DNA of 64,000 nucleotides, taken from NCBI RefSeq assembly GCF_001949145.1, contig NW_019091375.1, forward strand, positions 2,977,854 to 3,041,853. The letters are read 5' to 3'. Positions 1-13,900 of this stretch are shown piece by piece. The DNA comes from Acanthaster planci. Its lineage: Eukaryota; Echinodermata; Asteroidea; Valvatida; Acanthasteridae. Numbering within the stretch: position 1 is the first letter of the stretch; each line of letters begins with the position of its first letter. The notes below the pieces were generated by a model that had not been told where the DNA came from, ran no database searches, and saw only the letters and a list, made by a program, of their open reading frames with translations. The position numbers and the translations under genes were made by a program.

Positions 1-355
1 TAGGCCTACACACTCCTCAAGGCGGTGATTGGCTCTGGCAGCTTCAGTCGGCTTAAAGATCAGATACACTTGCGTGTCATCAGCATACATGACATGGTTG
101 ACGTTATGTCTGGCCATGATGTCACTAATAGGGGCTGTGTAGAAGGTGAACAGAGGAGCACCACATACAGATCCCTTTGGAACACCCCGTGGCATAAGCT
201 GTGGAGCAGATTCAGAGTCGCCAATAACCTCAGTTTGGGAACGATCTGCAAGGTACGATCGAAACCAGTCAAGGACAGACCCAGTCAAACCGTAGGGATG
301 CTCCAAGCGAGCAAGTACGATGGCATGGTCAATTGTGTCGAATGCAGAGCTAAAA
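1..355 (-). mobile_element. CR1-like LINE reverse transcriptase fragment
   Basis: One uninterrupted minus-strand reading frame runs across this stretch and off the left edge of the window. It shows the palm region of a non-LTR reverse transcriptase in the expected order: SAFDTIDH, a WFRSYLADR segment, the GVPKGS motif and the catalytic YADDTQ motif. These are typical of CR1-type LINEs. The copy is partial: its upstream limit coincides with a hairpin at 354-418 and its downstream part lies outside the window. The frame is open, so the insertion may be fairly young, but the fragment cannot be autonomous. The family assignment is by motif style only. Confidence 0.8.
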
Positions 356-418
356 AAATCTCTCAATCTATTTCTTACGACCGTAATATGATCGTGAGAA
401 ATAGATTGAGAGATTTTT
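354..418. repeat. 22-bp perfect inverted repeat (hairpin)
   Basis: Positions 354-375 and 397-418 are exact reverse complements, separated by a 21-base loop. The left arm is the last stretch of the adjoining LINE coding frame and the right arm is its inverted copy, so the hairpin marks the truncated end of the LINE insertion. A snap-back or twin-priming event during insertion could produce this. Confidence 0.85.
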
Positions 419-1794
419 AAAATTCCTTTTCTGTACCTGAAAAATCGGGTGAGTACCGTATCTACAGGTTCATGTAAATAAAAGGGATGTAGTGCTTATA
501 AGCTACAGAAAAAAATATGTTAGTTTTCAAAATCTTACAAACTTTAGCGCAACACTCCAGTGTAAGTCAAATTTTTTGACCGCAGCTGTGTTTGGTTCAT
601 AATGCATATAATCAGGATGATTATTGTAGTGATACGGAATCGTATAATACCAGCGACTGGGGCCGAGTCTATGGTGCCAGCGTGCTATTTTTAGTTACAT
701 CTACCCGGCATTAGTGGATTCAATGTTTACAATGTATAACATTGGGACGAGGGAAAAAGTTGCGGGAAAATGGTCAGGAGAGTTTGGTGGAAGGAGGACT
801 ACGGAAAGGAGGAGAATAAACAGGGACTGACTGGTCCTTCCAGAAGGAAATGTTGAGCCTCTGCAAGACTTCTCATTTAGAGTCTGTTATATTATCATTT
901 CAAAATACTGTTATTAATTTCTGAATGTTTCGCCTGATTGAACGCCCCCCCGAACATCCACCAACCCATCTGCAAGGAATACGTCAGGGCGGTCAAAAGC
1001 ATAATGCAACGTCAAGACTCGTGTAGGGAAAAACACCGATTGCTCAACATGGGGACTTCCAGTTTCTAAATCGAACGCGCATTGTTTACGCTCTTTGTGA
1101 TTGCACAACTGTAATACGTTGTACTACAGATCAAACAGTCAAATCGTCAAACAACTTCCCTTTGAGAGGACGGTGGTTATGTTAAGGTTTTATAGTTGTA
1201 GTAACTACTATATTTGCCGGATAGTTTGTTTTTCTTCTACCATTCATATTGACAGGTGAGAGGTGTTGATTTTTTTTGGTTGAAGTTGTTTGTAGGGATG
1301 TTTGTTCTTGTGGTTTTGTTTTGCACGTAGTTATTAATTTGTAGAAGAGATAATAATCAGTAGTAATAGGCTTTAAACCAGACATATTTGTCTTTAATTG
1401 AAATGTATGTATTATCAAGATGGTAGACCTACTAGGAACGATCCTTTTTCTGTAGTGTGTTGCACCCAGTAATAATTTGGATTTGCTATTAAAAAGCCCA
1501 TTACATCTTACTCCGTCCTCAAAAAATTAGAAAGCGTGGCCAATCGTGGTGAAATCTTATACATCGTGGTAGGGTCTACTTGGATGCGGGGTCGTGCCGA
1601 ACTTTTGAGCATACTCAAAAGCTACGCAGCAGCGTATTCAAGTCACAGTGACAGCGTATTGACCTAGAAAAGACAGCATACACGTATTCTGCAAGGAGAA
1701 AGGACGAGGAACTGTAGGTTCGTGTTAAGAATGGGCGAGGCGAAGCCACAACCCTTGACATTGTCAGAAATTAACTTTTTTTTTCATTTATGAG
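419..1794. other. Presumed 5' flank of gene 1, no gene seen
   Basis: No coding region or recognisable repeat was found here. The ORFs are short and uninformative. A T-rich tract at about 1776-1789 followed by an AG at 1793-1794 resembles a splice acceptor, which would place the true transcription start of gene 1 in an untranslated exon somewhere upstream. Confidence 0.4.
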
Positions 1795-1910
1795 GTCTGG
1801 GAATTCCACAATGCCATCATGGGGTCTACGGCTGTGCTGCGGCATCCTAATCATGCTGTCTACAGCCAGACTTTGTGCAGCAGAATATAAAGTGTGCCCG
1901 CCCGAATTTG
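1795..1910 (+). CDS. Gene 1 exon 1: signal peptide
   Basis: Coding is taken from the ATG at 1811. The exon probably begins at 1795 after an acceptor-like T-rich tract and AG, as in gene 2. It encodes a basic residue, a hydrophobic core (CCGILIMLSTARLCAA) and then EYKVCPPEF, followed by a GTGAGA donor at 1911. The end is phase 1. Gene 2 has the matching exon, where the equivalent stretch reads SKYHICPHNK before the same type of donor. The shared Y-x-x-C-P after the signal peptide argues that this is the true first coding exon despite the 19 kb gap to exon 2. An in-frame ATG at 1790 would lie inside the presumed intron end and was not used. It could instead be the orphan first exon of a lost neighbouring copy. 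Confidence 0.7.
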
Positions 1911-4900
1911 GTGAGAACTCATATTCAATTTCAAGCAAAGTTGTTTCATTAAAACCTGTAGACCTATTTACAAAGCTTAGACAAAATCAGGTGGCTAAAA
2001 AAAATCAGTTGTATTTTGTTTGACATAAATGTTTCATTTCTGCAGTAGATTTTCCTTTCAATGAAGAATCAAGTTCCTAATATATCAAAGAGGCTATTTT
2101 CTGATTTTAAACACGTTTAAGTTTACATTAATGAGACCAACCGAAATGTCCGTTAGCAGCTTTGCGTTGTTTTATGTGATTTATTCCACACATTTCAAAG
2201 TAGCAAGCCTGAAAAAAATGACTGGTAGACGTGTTTCAAATGTGTAGGCCGTCTATGAAAACTTTTTCATGTAACTTTGATCCGAAAGCCTGCAATCACG
2301 TTCGCTGATGTTCTGAATGTACTCACCTTAATTGCTGGCGTGATTACATAAAGTTTGGCCCCCGAAAAATGCATGTATGCATGCTGTCTGGGCTCAGTTC
2401 TACATTGCTTATTTAAAGACATTACAAATACTGAACAGCCAAATATCAGCTGCATGCGTGCGTCAGGCCGACGTCCACGTATGCGAATAATTTCCCTCTA
2501 AAGAAACAAAGATACATAGATAGATGTGTAAGTATGTGGAGTGAAGGGAACTTTCCTTTGCCTCGTTCAGCAGTATGACAATTTGTAATTTGTCCATAAT
2601 AGAACCCGTGATTTTTCTATGTGATACTTATATACTTATATGATATCTTTGTAGCAAGAAGAGAATTTTCAACAGGTAAAAATATCACTTCTTCATCAAT
2701 GATTTTGCAGTTGAGGGAATCTTGACTTCTGTCACACTGCCCTTTTAACCAATCGGATAAGTACATGTTCTAGTAAAATGAAAACGGATGGGAACTGAGA
2801 TAGAGGCGTAGTCACGGTCGGCTAGAGTAGCCAGCCTACTGCGTTCTTCAGCATGCGTATGCTTCAAAAGGGAAAGGTGCACATATAAATATTAATTGTT
2901 AAGGAAAGCAGGGTGTTTTTCCTCTAATATCTATGTCTGTTGCACAATTTTAACCCCACTTTTTGCTCTTCTTTTTCATGTATTTTTCGCTTTGTGAAAG
3001 GAATTTAATTACTGAAAGACGGGCAAATTCTATAAAATAACCTAATTACTCATGATGGCCCAATTGGGGGAAAACCATGACTTGTGGCACACAGCCGACT
3101 TCATATTCGAGTAAACCGTACACGGAGGGGACTTTTCCACCATGAAAAAATAGCCTCGTCTAACTTGCATTACGAACAATGTCATAATAGGATACGTGAA
3201 CTGCCATGTGATATTTGTAAAGGCGCACCTGTGTCGCTTCAGTGACCTCTGTTTGTATTATGTTCGGTTTTTGTGGAACAGCGGTTCCCGAAACACGGCG
3301 AAGAAAAGCATTGATTTCACTGCATTATTCCGATTCGAGATTCAACAGTCTTCTTAATTTTTTTATTTTATTGTTTTCTAGGAAGAAGGATATTTGGTTC
3401 GAATGTGTCTGATCTCAGGGTAGTGGTATGATATCATTACATGTCGGTACGGAGCCACCATGGATAGTATAACCTTCACTGTATACGAACACCTCCATGG
3501 TGATAGACTGATAATAAAAAGCGCTGTCAATGTTGAGGACAATAATAATACTGACATCTAAGGCAGATAGTATAATATCAGTTTAGGGAACTTGAGGTAT
3601 CCATAGAGTATTGTTCAAAAAGCTATGAATCCAAGCAAAATGTTAAAAATGTCTCCACTGGAGTATGTAGGTTCCAGGTGAATTTGGATTAGCTTCTGAT
3701 ATTTGTTTCTCTAAAATATTTGTTGTCCATTTCCATGTAGTTTTCGCAGGCATCCTAAAGGGTTCTCCACTGAAGCATCTTTGGCAGAGTTCGTAAAGTC
3801 TCTAGCATACTGGCAGTCTTTATTTATATCGATGTAGTTGTTACAATTTCTCTAACGATATTTATTAGGTGACTATGAGCTCTCACTTCTTGCCGTGTAT
3901 CAAAATCTGAATGTGGCTTGTAATTTTTCCTCGGTGGTGAGCCCGGTTGAGGTGTCAATTTAAATAACCCCACATGAAGGAATCAAGAACACAAGCTGTA
4001 CAGTTTAGAATCAATTGTATTATAATATTTACACTCTACATCATCTGTAGATTCACATATGTGAGCTTCAATTACTTTGCAAGAACTATTACGAAATAAT
4101 TATGTTTCTATCGTATGCGTTTTCTTATTCAATGCCCATTTCTGCCTGTTATCACTTCACAATACTATATTCGGGACGTTTCCAATGTCGAAGTTTCTTG
4201 TCTAACAAACTAATTCAAATACAGGATTCCATCGGCTTAAAACTGCTACTGCATTTTACGTATTCAACTTAACACCCTCACAATGTAGCACAAACTGGTT
4301 GCAATTATATGGGCTGTATATAACATGTATGACTGCCGACTTGCTACGGACGTGTCACGCAGTTTGTCTATAGCTTCAGGGTAGACTGCGTCTATTCGTC
4401 CATTCGCCATAGGTATGCAGAGCTTCGATCAGGCAGCTTAATGTAGCCGGTTCGCCTACTTTTTTTTCTAGGTTAGGGATAATAATCATAAACGGACGGG
4501 GTTAACTGCAAGCCCGATCAGATTGGTAGACACTTAGAAACTTATGTGCTAAGCTAAATGTCGAGTTTTACTTTCCTATTATCAAAACATCCTCCAACCA
4601 ACGAATTCCCCACCAAGAAAAAAAGAGTCAACCTGCACTCGGTCTGATTGCAATTCAGTTATGTCTTATGCTGAAAAAGTTCTTGTACCTATTTATCATA
4701 ATTCCCCCCACCTTCGTAGACGAAAAACGAATATGCAACGGTTAAGATACGCCCATTTTCGTATAATTACCATTGATCTCCATTACAGTATATAGACTGG
4801 ATAGGACATCGCACATTTTTTGTGCACAAAATGCGCGGCTTCGGGAGGGAAATATGATGCTGTATGCTGTGCATTCTACTCAACATAACCTTTTTCTCAT

Positions 4901-7900
4901 GGGATGATGGCTAAGCCCTCGGCCTCCCTCCCGAAAACAGGCCAAAAATAAACAAAAAATGCAAGAATGTCATTTCCGGAAATAACTGACCATTTTGTTA
5001 TTAATTAATCGAAAGCGATAATGGGTTTTGTGTGTGTGTGTTTGTTTGTAATTCTTTTTTTTTTCACAGCTATTGTCTACGGTCTCGCTTTAGCAGTATT
5101 TTCACTTTGGGTCAGTTCAATCGTGATTTGTTCAGTGTGAAAAATAGAGATATTTCTATAGCGCAATAGAGATATCTGTATTAAGTTCCCGTTTACGAGG
5201 TCAGCAGGTCGCCCTCGACGTTTTGTGTTTAAAAATCTATTATTGTGAGGGGTTTTGAATCCGTGTCTGAGAACTTGTACTCCCAGGGTTGTTTACATTA
5301 GGAAACTTTAAACAGCCTTTGTGCGTTAGGCTACAATGACCTTTCTGTTGACCTAGTGTGCGGGACCGGAAACATAATAGAGATATCTCTATTAAAACAG
5401 GACGTACAACAGAGATATCTCTATTATTAATAGAGAAAGTGGTTGCTAAGATGATAAATTATTTCCATTTTCAATCGACCACTTGGTCTTTTTTTTCACT
5501 AACACTGCATACGACAGGCCAGAACCTCAACTACACAATGCAATTAATTCTAGGAAGCTAGAATTTTTTTGTTCGACTTTCATGAGTTATATTTGATACT
5601 TCTGCGCAAAGCGATCTGTACGTGTTTATATATGCACAAAACCGAACCGGCCACGTACCGTGTACGGTACGCTGCGGCCTGTTACGCGCGTACCGCGGCG
5701 TAGATGCACATGCACATGAAAATTTTCGATGGAGCCGGTGTACATGTTCATGTGGTTCATGCGTGTATATAGTACATGCAAAACTGAGGATATAGGCGGT
5801 GGATTTCAACATTTTCGTGCAGTTTTATAAAAACTGATAGACCTGGGTTTCAATAATAAACTTCATGTGAACTTACTGTACTTTTCAGTTCGTCTTTCGT
5901 TCCGGAGTCATTGAATTCTTATACTCTCGCAAGGCCGTAAGATTATGTGGGATGAACGGAATCGGTGCTGAGTTAGGTCGATATGCAAACGCGTCCGGTC
6001 GGGAAGAGAAAAAAATGCGCAAAACCGTCAGCAAATCTAAAACCTTCACACCTTTCTCCACCAAGCTCACTTTTGAAAAATTCAGAAATCGCCTCAAAAT
6101 GTAAAAAACAAACTAGCGCCTACGAAAATAGCTTTCACAAAAATTACTAGTTTGGACCATTCTGGTACCATTTCTCAATTTTGTTTTCAAAAAACACGTA
6201 AGGAAAAGGCCTCATCTTACCAAGAATATATTTCGGGTAGGAAGTTTTATTTCCAAAAAGTGAAAATAAAGACGTAAATTCCATGAAATGAAGCAGCTGT
6301 TTGCCTGGCACGAATTCCCATGGCCATCATTACGCATGCAAATGACCCCCAAACGGGACATGCGCAGATAATAATTTCCCTCTGAAACACACGTGGGCAG
6401 CGTTCAAAGAGTGAATGGCATGCATGTTCGAGAAGATATTCCTAGCCTCAATACTTCAAGTGGCCAAAAGCACTGTTCTCAAGTCAGGAGTAGCTCGTCT
6501 CAGAGTAAGCTAAAACCAGTGGCCATCTAAAATTAAAACGTGAACCAAACCTTCAAAGTCTTTGACGAAATTGTTATCCTGGAGGTCGGTAAATGCAATA
6601 TTTTAAAACTTGGCTACATTTACACGAATTCAGCAACTTCATGCCTTTTACGAGAGGCTGATGAGGTCCAGACTTTCTACTTAATTTGTACAATGTATGA
6701 CTCATATTTACACCACGTAGAACTGTGTCATAGTTAAGTCTACAAAATCACGAACTTTCTCTCTTTTTTCCAAATATCCTTTTTTGTATAGTTTTACAGC
6801 GAATATAAGCATACCATAACAGTGACAGGAATGAATAAACTGAAAAGAAAACACCTGTTTTTTTCTTTGGCTTGTCTTCAAAGGGTGGGGATGATGCGAT
6901 CGGGACAGAGAGTGATGGGTCGCCGACACATTTGGCCAAAAAGGCAGGGGTCGGGGCCGATCCTCATTGTCAAACCATCGAAGTAGTTAAACCTTCAGAG
7001 GCTAAGGTTTCTTTCTACCCTCACTTGTCTCTTGGCTCATCTACCAAGAAAGCTAGCAGCCAATCAAATTGCTAGACTTGTTTTTACATCGTTCGTACCT
7101 CGATTCCCAAGAGGGTAGACCGAGCCGTCGATTGGTGAAATGAAATGAAGTCACGAGAGGGCGCAATAGAAATCGGCACGCACTGCATATGCTTGATCGA
7201 GTCCGCTATCGAGTTCTGCCGTCTTGGCCCAAGACTACAGCCCGGGCAGTTCAAAATCCTGTGTCCTTTCTCCATGCTGTAGGTGTTATTGTAGGGTTAC
7301 AAGTTTATGGTAAAAACGCTGGCGCATCCAGGATTTTTTGGGGGGAGGGAGGGGCTCAATGAAGTTTTGTTCTTATCGCCAGGGGGTCTACTACATGCAT
7401 TTGTAGCCATTGGTACTAAGCAATAAGCTGGTGCTTAGAAATGGTTGTTTGCAGTACCCACTGCTACATCTTACCAGCTCAAACCAGCCAGCAGACCCAG
7501 GGAAGCTTGGTGGTCGAGTGGTTAAATGTGTATGTCTGCATTGGTCACGTATGTTTCCCCGCCGTAGGCCGTGTGAATTTTAGTTCATGCAGTTGCGCAT
7601 GCGCAGAAACCTTCAGTGTGCCGGCGGCTCACAAATTATTCTAGCAGACGACGAAAGTGATATTTTCTTGCGTCAGAAATCCTACAATAAATTGTTTGCC
7701 ATTTAATAATAAAGCCACCGGAAGGAGTACAATTCGGCAAGTAAGTGAAACAATCATGACAGATCTCTTAATCTGTCTGAAAAGAAAGTATTCGAAATGA
7801 ACTAATTCAAAGAAAAATGAATTTTCACCAAAAAAAAACTCATCGAAATCTCGTGCGAATTTTGTTGAAAAGCGCAACATTTGAAACACTTTTGGAAATA

Positions 7901-10900
7901 TTTCTCCAGTTTTCCTAAAGAAAATTGCCATACTGCCTAAAGGACCAATACGTGCTGGCATCGTTACGGGTATTTTGCAGCTGCCAAGAAGTCAGACGTT
8001 TGAAAAAAACGCAATTTTCTAGACAACCAAACAAGTATTGTTTACGCGAAACACGCCACAAATCGGTACTTCTAAGACACTAGCTACGTCGTGCTGGTAC
8101 ATGTACAGGGTGCCTGATCGATGTCTGGGGATTACATGGACGAAGCCTTGTGCCACGGGTTGGCAATTTACCCTATCAAGGCGGAATGCCAGCACATGTA
8201 TTTTGTATAGCGAGCATCAGGCCGCCATGTTCTGAGCTCAGACGCCGACAATCGACAATACAATGTGCGGTGTAAGAAAGATGTGGTAAAATGTTTCTGT
8301 GTTGAACTTCGTCGCGCGCGCCGCGGAGTCGACACAGTACATGCAGTATCCAGTTCGTAAGTGTCACGCCACTTCAGTTTAAACAAGGCCCACTGCACAA
8401 GATACACGACCACCGCAGGTACGTTAGTTCGCAGTAAATGGCCGTTATTTTTTCTTTTGATTTTATGTGTCGAGTCATCCTGAAAGACTCTTTAACAAAA
8501 ATTTGCAGCCTGAAAAATCTGAATTCAACATACCTTTATGTATTTTGTGTCTTGACTCCTTACTTTCAATCGTGTGATCGTGATAAGGATTGAAGCTGAC
8601 ACGTACAGCATTGTTTTCAAACGTGGAAGTGCGCAGATCGACGCTAAAAGCGTCGTATTGGGATCCCTCTATTGGGCGTCCCCACACACACAGTAGCATA
8701 TGCACAGCATGCAAAATGGGATTTCCGAGTTGGCAATTTAATTTTAAGGGGGTAAGTGGCGGCGGCGTTCCATGTGTGTGAAAAAGTATACCGGTTACAC
8801 ACTTCATGCAACTGTCATCTCATGCATAATTCACGGTAATATCTCTTACGGTTGATTTTGACCGAGTTTGAAGAATAAAAGAGGTTTTTATTGTAACTTC
8901 CGGTCTGATGACGTCATCAGCCTCAAACTTCACACACGTGTTGACAGGGTAAAGATAATCATCTACGTCAATTTTCAGGTGATTCGAACAAACTTCGCCA
9001 CAGACATCTATTCAAAACTCATTTGTACGATTTTTTGACCTGTCGCTAGAGGGCGCTCGATCTTTAAGTGATATCATCAGTAGATGATTTGAAGAATACA
9101 ACACCCCAACAGACTAACACCGTTGAAAACAACTTGATACCTATTACCATTTTTAAACAATACACCACTTCCGGTTCGACCGCAAGGAAGGCTCACGTGA
9201 TTTGACCTACACGTGATGAATTCAAGACCACATTTTATCCTGCCATTTTCTGCAAACAGAATGTTGTGGGAGTCCACGGTGATTTTATATGGATGTTTAT
9301 AAATTTAACGGAATATGTAAATATTCAATATTAAATAATAAATCACTTGAGACGTCATCATGACGTAAATATTTCAGTATTATCTTCGTTCTATAGTCAG
9401 TGCTTGCTGTAACTTTGACGACGATCAAGGATTACTTAAGTACCGAAATAGTGCCTCGAAAACGTGTACAAAGTTAATGGGCTGAAATAAATGTTTAAAA
9501 ATGAATAATAAATCACTTGATGACGTTATCATGACGTCACGCTTCGCGGCACATCTATGCAATACTTAAGTTGCTGCGGAGAAAAACTGTGTACAAAGGC
9601 ATGGGCACAAGAAGAAATAGAAGGAGAAGAAAAAAACCGATCAAAAAGAATGGTCTTTTCGCAAAATGCGAAAAAGCCAATAAAACCGCACAAGAAAAGG
9701 TCAAATTACTGTCACGGTACCCTTTTTCCAGTCAAAGGGGGGGGGGCACCACAGTCAACAAATTTGACACCCCCCACACAATGAAACTACTCAGACAGCT
9801 GTATAGACAGCTCAGAGACACACCAGAGAGACCGACCATTGATATAAGACAGGCCCAGGCTTGCCAAGGCACTTTCTTTGTCAATAATCCCCTATCAGCA
9901 AGTGGCTGAAATATTTACATACAATCCCTATGGGACTATATGCGGCAAGGAATGAGACCGAGAGAACCCCCCTGCTTTGTGTTGGTCATTGTCTCGCAGG
10001 AATCTGGGGAATTCCTTTCAGACATCTTGGGGGATGTGTTGAGTAATAATAGTCTGGAATGTGTATAGGGATAGGACATGTTGGGGGGATACCCCTCGGT
10101 CTCATTTCTTGCTGGGTATACATGGGACTTGGCTTGAGGCTGGCTCTAGAAAAGAATTACTCAGCTAAGGGGAAGTCCCTATGTTAAAAGGTGACTAAAC
10201 TAGGCTGTTCAGCATCCACAGAGGTACAAATTAACAGGAGGGTTTGAATTTGACCGAAAAAAATAATTACGTAATAAGAAAAAATTGGATCCCTAGTGTA
10301 CCAACTCTGCGCGCCGCAAGGCTAGAGGACTGAGTGGTGGCAACGAACCCCCTCCTTTAACCCTAAAAAAAAAAAAAAACCTTCCAATACACATGGGCAC
10401 GCTGTTTGTCGTCCGTCCTGTGGGTGAGAGGATTACTCCCGTATTAACGGCGGACAGCTACATTTGTTGGATGGTTTGGTTAACTGCTACTCTACATTAA
10501 AATCTAGCTCGTTGACCATTAAAAGGAGGGGGATACCTTCTTTTGGACCTCTATTTGTCTTGTGGTCCACAACAAGGTTCGTTAAACATCATTTCTTCGA
10601 GGAACATTTTTCTTGTACAAATAAATGTGTAATTGAAAAGGAGTAAGATAATTTGGGGGCTCCCAAACAAGTTCTATTCGTAGTATGATGTTCCTGGCGG
10701 ACTGTTTATTATCATGTGTGGTGCTTTTTCCTCATAACAGCACGGATACAAAATGTAACTAGGGAATCATTTTCTAGACTACGTTTTGTGTCCGTTGTGC
10801 TTTTCAAACGTGAAACGAACTTCCTTTATTTGCCGTCCCCTTAAATGTACAAATTCTAAATTTGCATCCGTTGAATATGGATGATTTGAGTCTAAACCGT

Positions 10901-13900
10901 CTGTCCATAATGTAAGTACCTTAAGGCTATTAACATTTCTTTTCCCATTGACGTTTTATCTGATTTTAATACTGACGTGGTTCGTTTTTTCCATGTCCAT
11001 CTTTACCGTTGTTTATATTCTGTTATAACGTACTTCGTTTACAGGTATTCGTAACCTGTTGCCGGTTCAGTTTATAATTAACTTCCTGCAAAGAACTGCT
11101 CTATTGTCCAGAGGGATTCCAAGCAGCATTCCGAATGTTTCTTAGGGAACCTAACCGTTTTAACTTCCTGCAAAAAACTGCTCTATTGTACAGAGGGTTT
11201 CCTTGTAGCATCATGAATATTTCTTAGGGAACCTAACCGTTTTAAAGAGAGACATGCTTTGCCCAAAACAACACTGTTTTTAAATTCATATTTGATCAAA
11301 ATCTACCTAGTTAACTATGCCAACGAACTGGGAAAATCATTGTGACAAAATCAGTCACATAACTGACAATAATAACGAAATTCATCGAAACCGTGTTTTC
11401 TTCTTTCCAAAGACTGGAATTTGTGCTCCATAAAGATTGTGTTAAGTAATTAATGGCACAATTCACCCCACCTTATTTTGTTTCGTTTTCACGAAGGGAT
11501 TGAGTCTAATGGTGTAACAAAAGCGTAGCTGGGTAGCTGCAATCAAAATGCACCTTTGTGTCTCAGTTAATCTTATTTTTACTTTCCTTTCAAAATTTCA
11601 AAGGGTAGTTTAGCTTTTTTGTTGTTTTATGCGAATGAGTATTTCCATATTCATATCCGAAGAAGCCTCAATTTTACACTGGTTTTTGAACAAAAACGTT
11701 CCGCATTTTTGCAGGTTTTGTGGACTCAGTTTTATTTTCTTTGCTGTATTCAAGCAACAAGAATGCATCAAATCCTTCTCTCAGAAATGGTTTCAGTTAG
11801 TAAATTCTGCGTTCACAGTTGAAATAGAATCACCTATGCACTGAACCATGTCTTCCCTAGATGACTTCAGAGCGACAATGTCCTCAGTTTTCCTGCAAAG
11901 CGAGGATAATTTTAATCGTTTAACAAATCCCTCGGAACGGCAACGCCAAAAAGGGGACCTTTTCTCCACGCGGAGAAAATCATCACCACATCCGTTCCTG
12001 GAGTCCCCAGTCATGCATGAACCTGGACGACTGTTTTATGGTAGCCAATACAACTGTACATTCCTCAGGGCCCCTCTCTGACTACATTTAATTATGCTGA
12101 TGTGGAAGTACATTTGTAACCACGCCCCTAAAATAAATCCGAACTGCGAGGGGATTTTTTTTTACTGGAAGGGTCACTTCCCGGTCATATATGGGCATCA
12201 TTGGGATGCTCATCTTTCAAAAATTCTTACTCTGCAATAGTTAGGGTCCAGTCAGTGGGAGTTTACAGGCTTATGGTGTACGCATCGGGTGAGGATTACA
12301 TGAAATCTTTGCCGAATTGGCCCACTGGAAAAAAAGTTATGACCATATTTGGTGATATAAGTAGACTTTCATCCCCGTGGGGTTGCCAGGGTTTTAAAAC
12401 CATGCATTTTCAGTGCATTTACTCAAACAGGAATGTAAACGAGTTTTCATACACTGAGCTAATATATAAAGTTGAAGAAAACTTCTGTGTGAAAAAAATC
12501 ATTGCAGCTACACTTTAACATTAACAGGAATTGGTAAACAATTTCAACTCTTAACACCGAAAAGCTGATAATTTTAGGAGTGTCATCTATTTCAGTGGGT
12601 GACGATGAGACTATCCAAACGTTCTTTTAATTGGTGAATAAACTTGGATAAGGCAAACGGGTTGAATAGTCAACCTTTCGATTGGATTGCTGAATAAACC
12701 TGAATAAAGCAATACTTGTGATCAGTCAAACCTATGTACAGGTGCGCAGGTTACAGTGTCTTCAAACAATGCATATGTACAATGAGAAAGTGATATTTGC
12801 TAATAATGTCTGACACAGTTTACATATCAAGTCACGAGACAGGTTTTGTGAGTCTTCCGGACCGAAGCTTAATCGGATGTTGGAGGACTGGAATGTGTTG
12901 AGTAGGCAAGAGAGGGTATAATCGGTGTGGGTGGGTCTGTTGAAGGCGGTACTTTAGGGACAGCTGACTTTGGCAGCGTCTTGACATTACTGTGAGAGCT
13001 AGATTGGAAGTACAGAGGCGCATCAGAAACGTGAACGTGTTAACCAGGACGGAGATGACAGCGGTTTTGTCTGTACTGCCTGCCGTCTGGAGAAGTCACG
13101 CTACTATTGGTCCTCTTCATTGCTACAGCATCTCCGACGTGAAGGGGTGGGAGTTCGTTCCTCCCGTGGTTTGTGCAAGTTACAGTGGCTTGAACTTTTC
13201 GGTTTTCTAGCTGGATGCAATATAACTGTCCTTGGGAACAAACTCCGAAGACACATCAATTAGCCCTGTGTTGGGCAAGGATAGTTGACATGCCCTCGGC
13301 GGAAGCATTGCATATATTCAGCATGCCAAGATATTGGTCCTCATGCGTAGCTTTTCATTTCAGGAAAAGTCGCTTGATTATCTGCATAGAGGCTTCGGCT
13401 TCGCCGCTTGCTTGCTGATTTCCTGGTACAGGTAACCAGTTAGAGTCGACTTTGCACTTGAAAGATGTCAGAACTCAGTTTCTGCCAAGGTCCAGCTGGT
13501 ATCTCTGGCATGGAGGAGGACACTCTCAGGGCTTTCTTTCCACATGTCCGCACGATTTAACATGCTGTTGTATGTCTTGCAACATGGCAGACCAGAAGAG
13601 GAGGTCTTGCTCGCGACGCAGACAGGTGTTAATGTCTGGATGACCGGCATAATATCTTTGCTTCCTGTCATTGTGCATTTAAAAAGGCATGACAACTCAG
13701 TCGCCATGAGGGGCAATGCCGTCTTGGACAGTCAATTCATCCTGGTAGTTGAGGTACAGATGAAGGGCTGCCAGGAGGCTCAGTTTGGTTTCAGGCCAAC
13801 CATTCTTGATTGCGTCCATGATGCAACTCAATGTTTCGTCGGTCTCAGTGGGTGTGTGCATTTGGGACAGCCGGTCAGCAGAGAAGCGGTGTGTTCGAGG

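Noticed and set aside
25-420. 131-codon plus-strand ORF
   Set aside because: It is the antisense shadow of the minus-strand LINE reverse transcriptase, whose frame shows conserved motifs.
9557-9909. Lysine/arginine-rich ORFs of 75 and 112 codons
   Set aside because: These are low-complexity translation of an A-rich stretch without domain, splice context or conservation.
11848-12081. 77-codon plus-strand ORF, considered as a gene 1 exon
   Set aside because: It lacks Ig or ApoL features, has no counterpart in gene 2, and its ends do not fit splice sites of the right phase.
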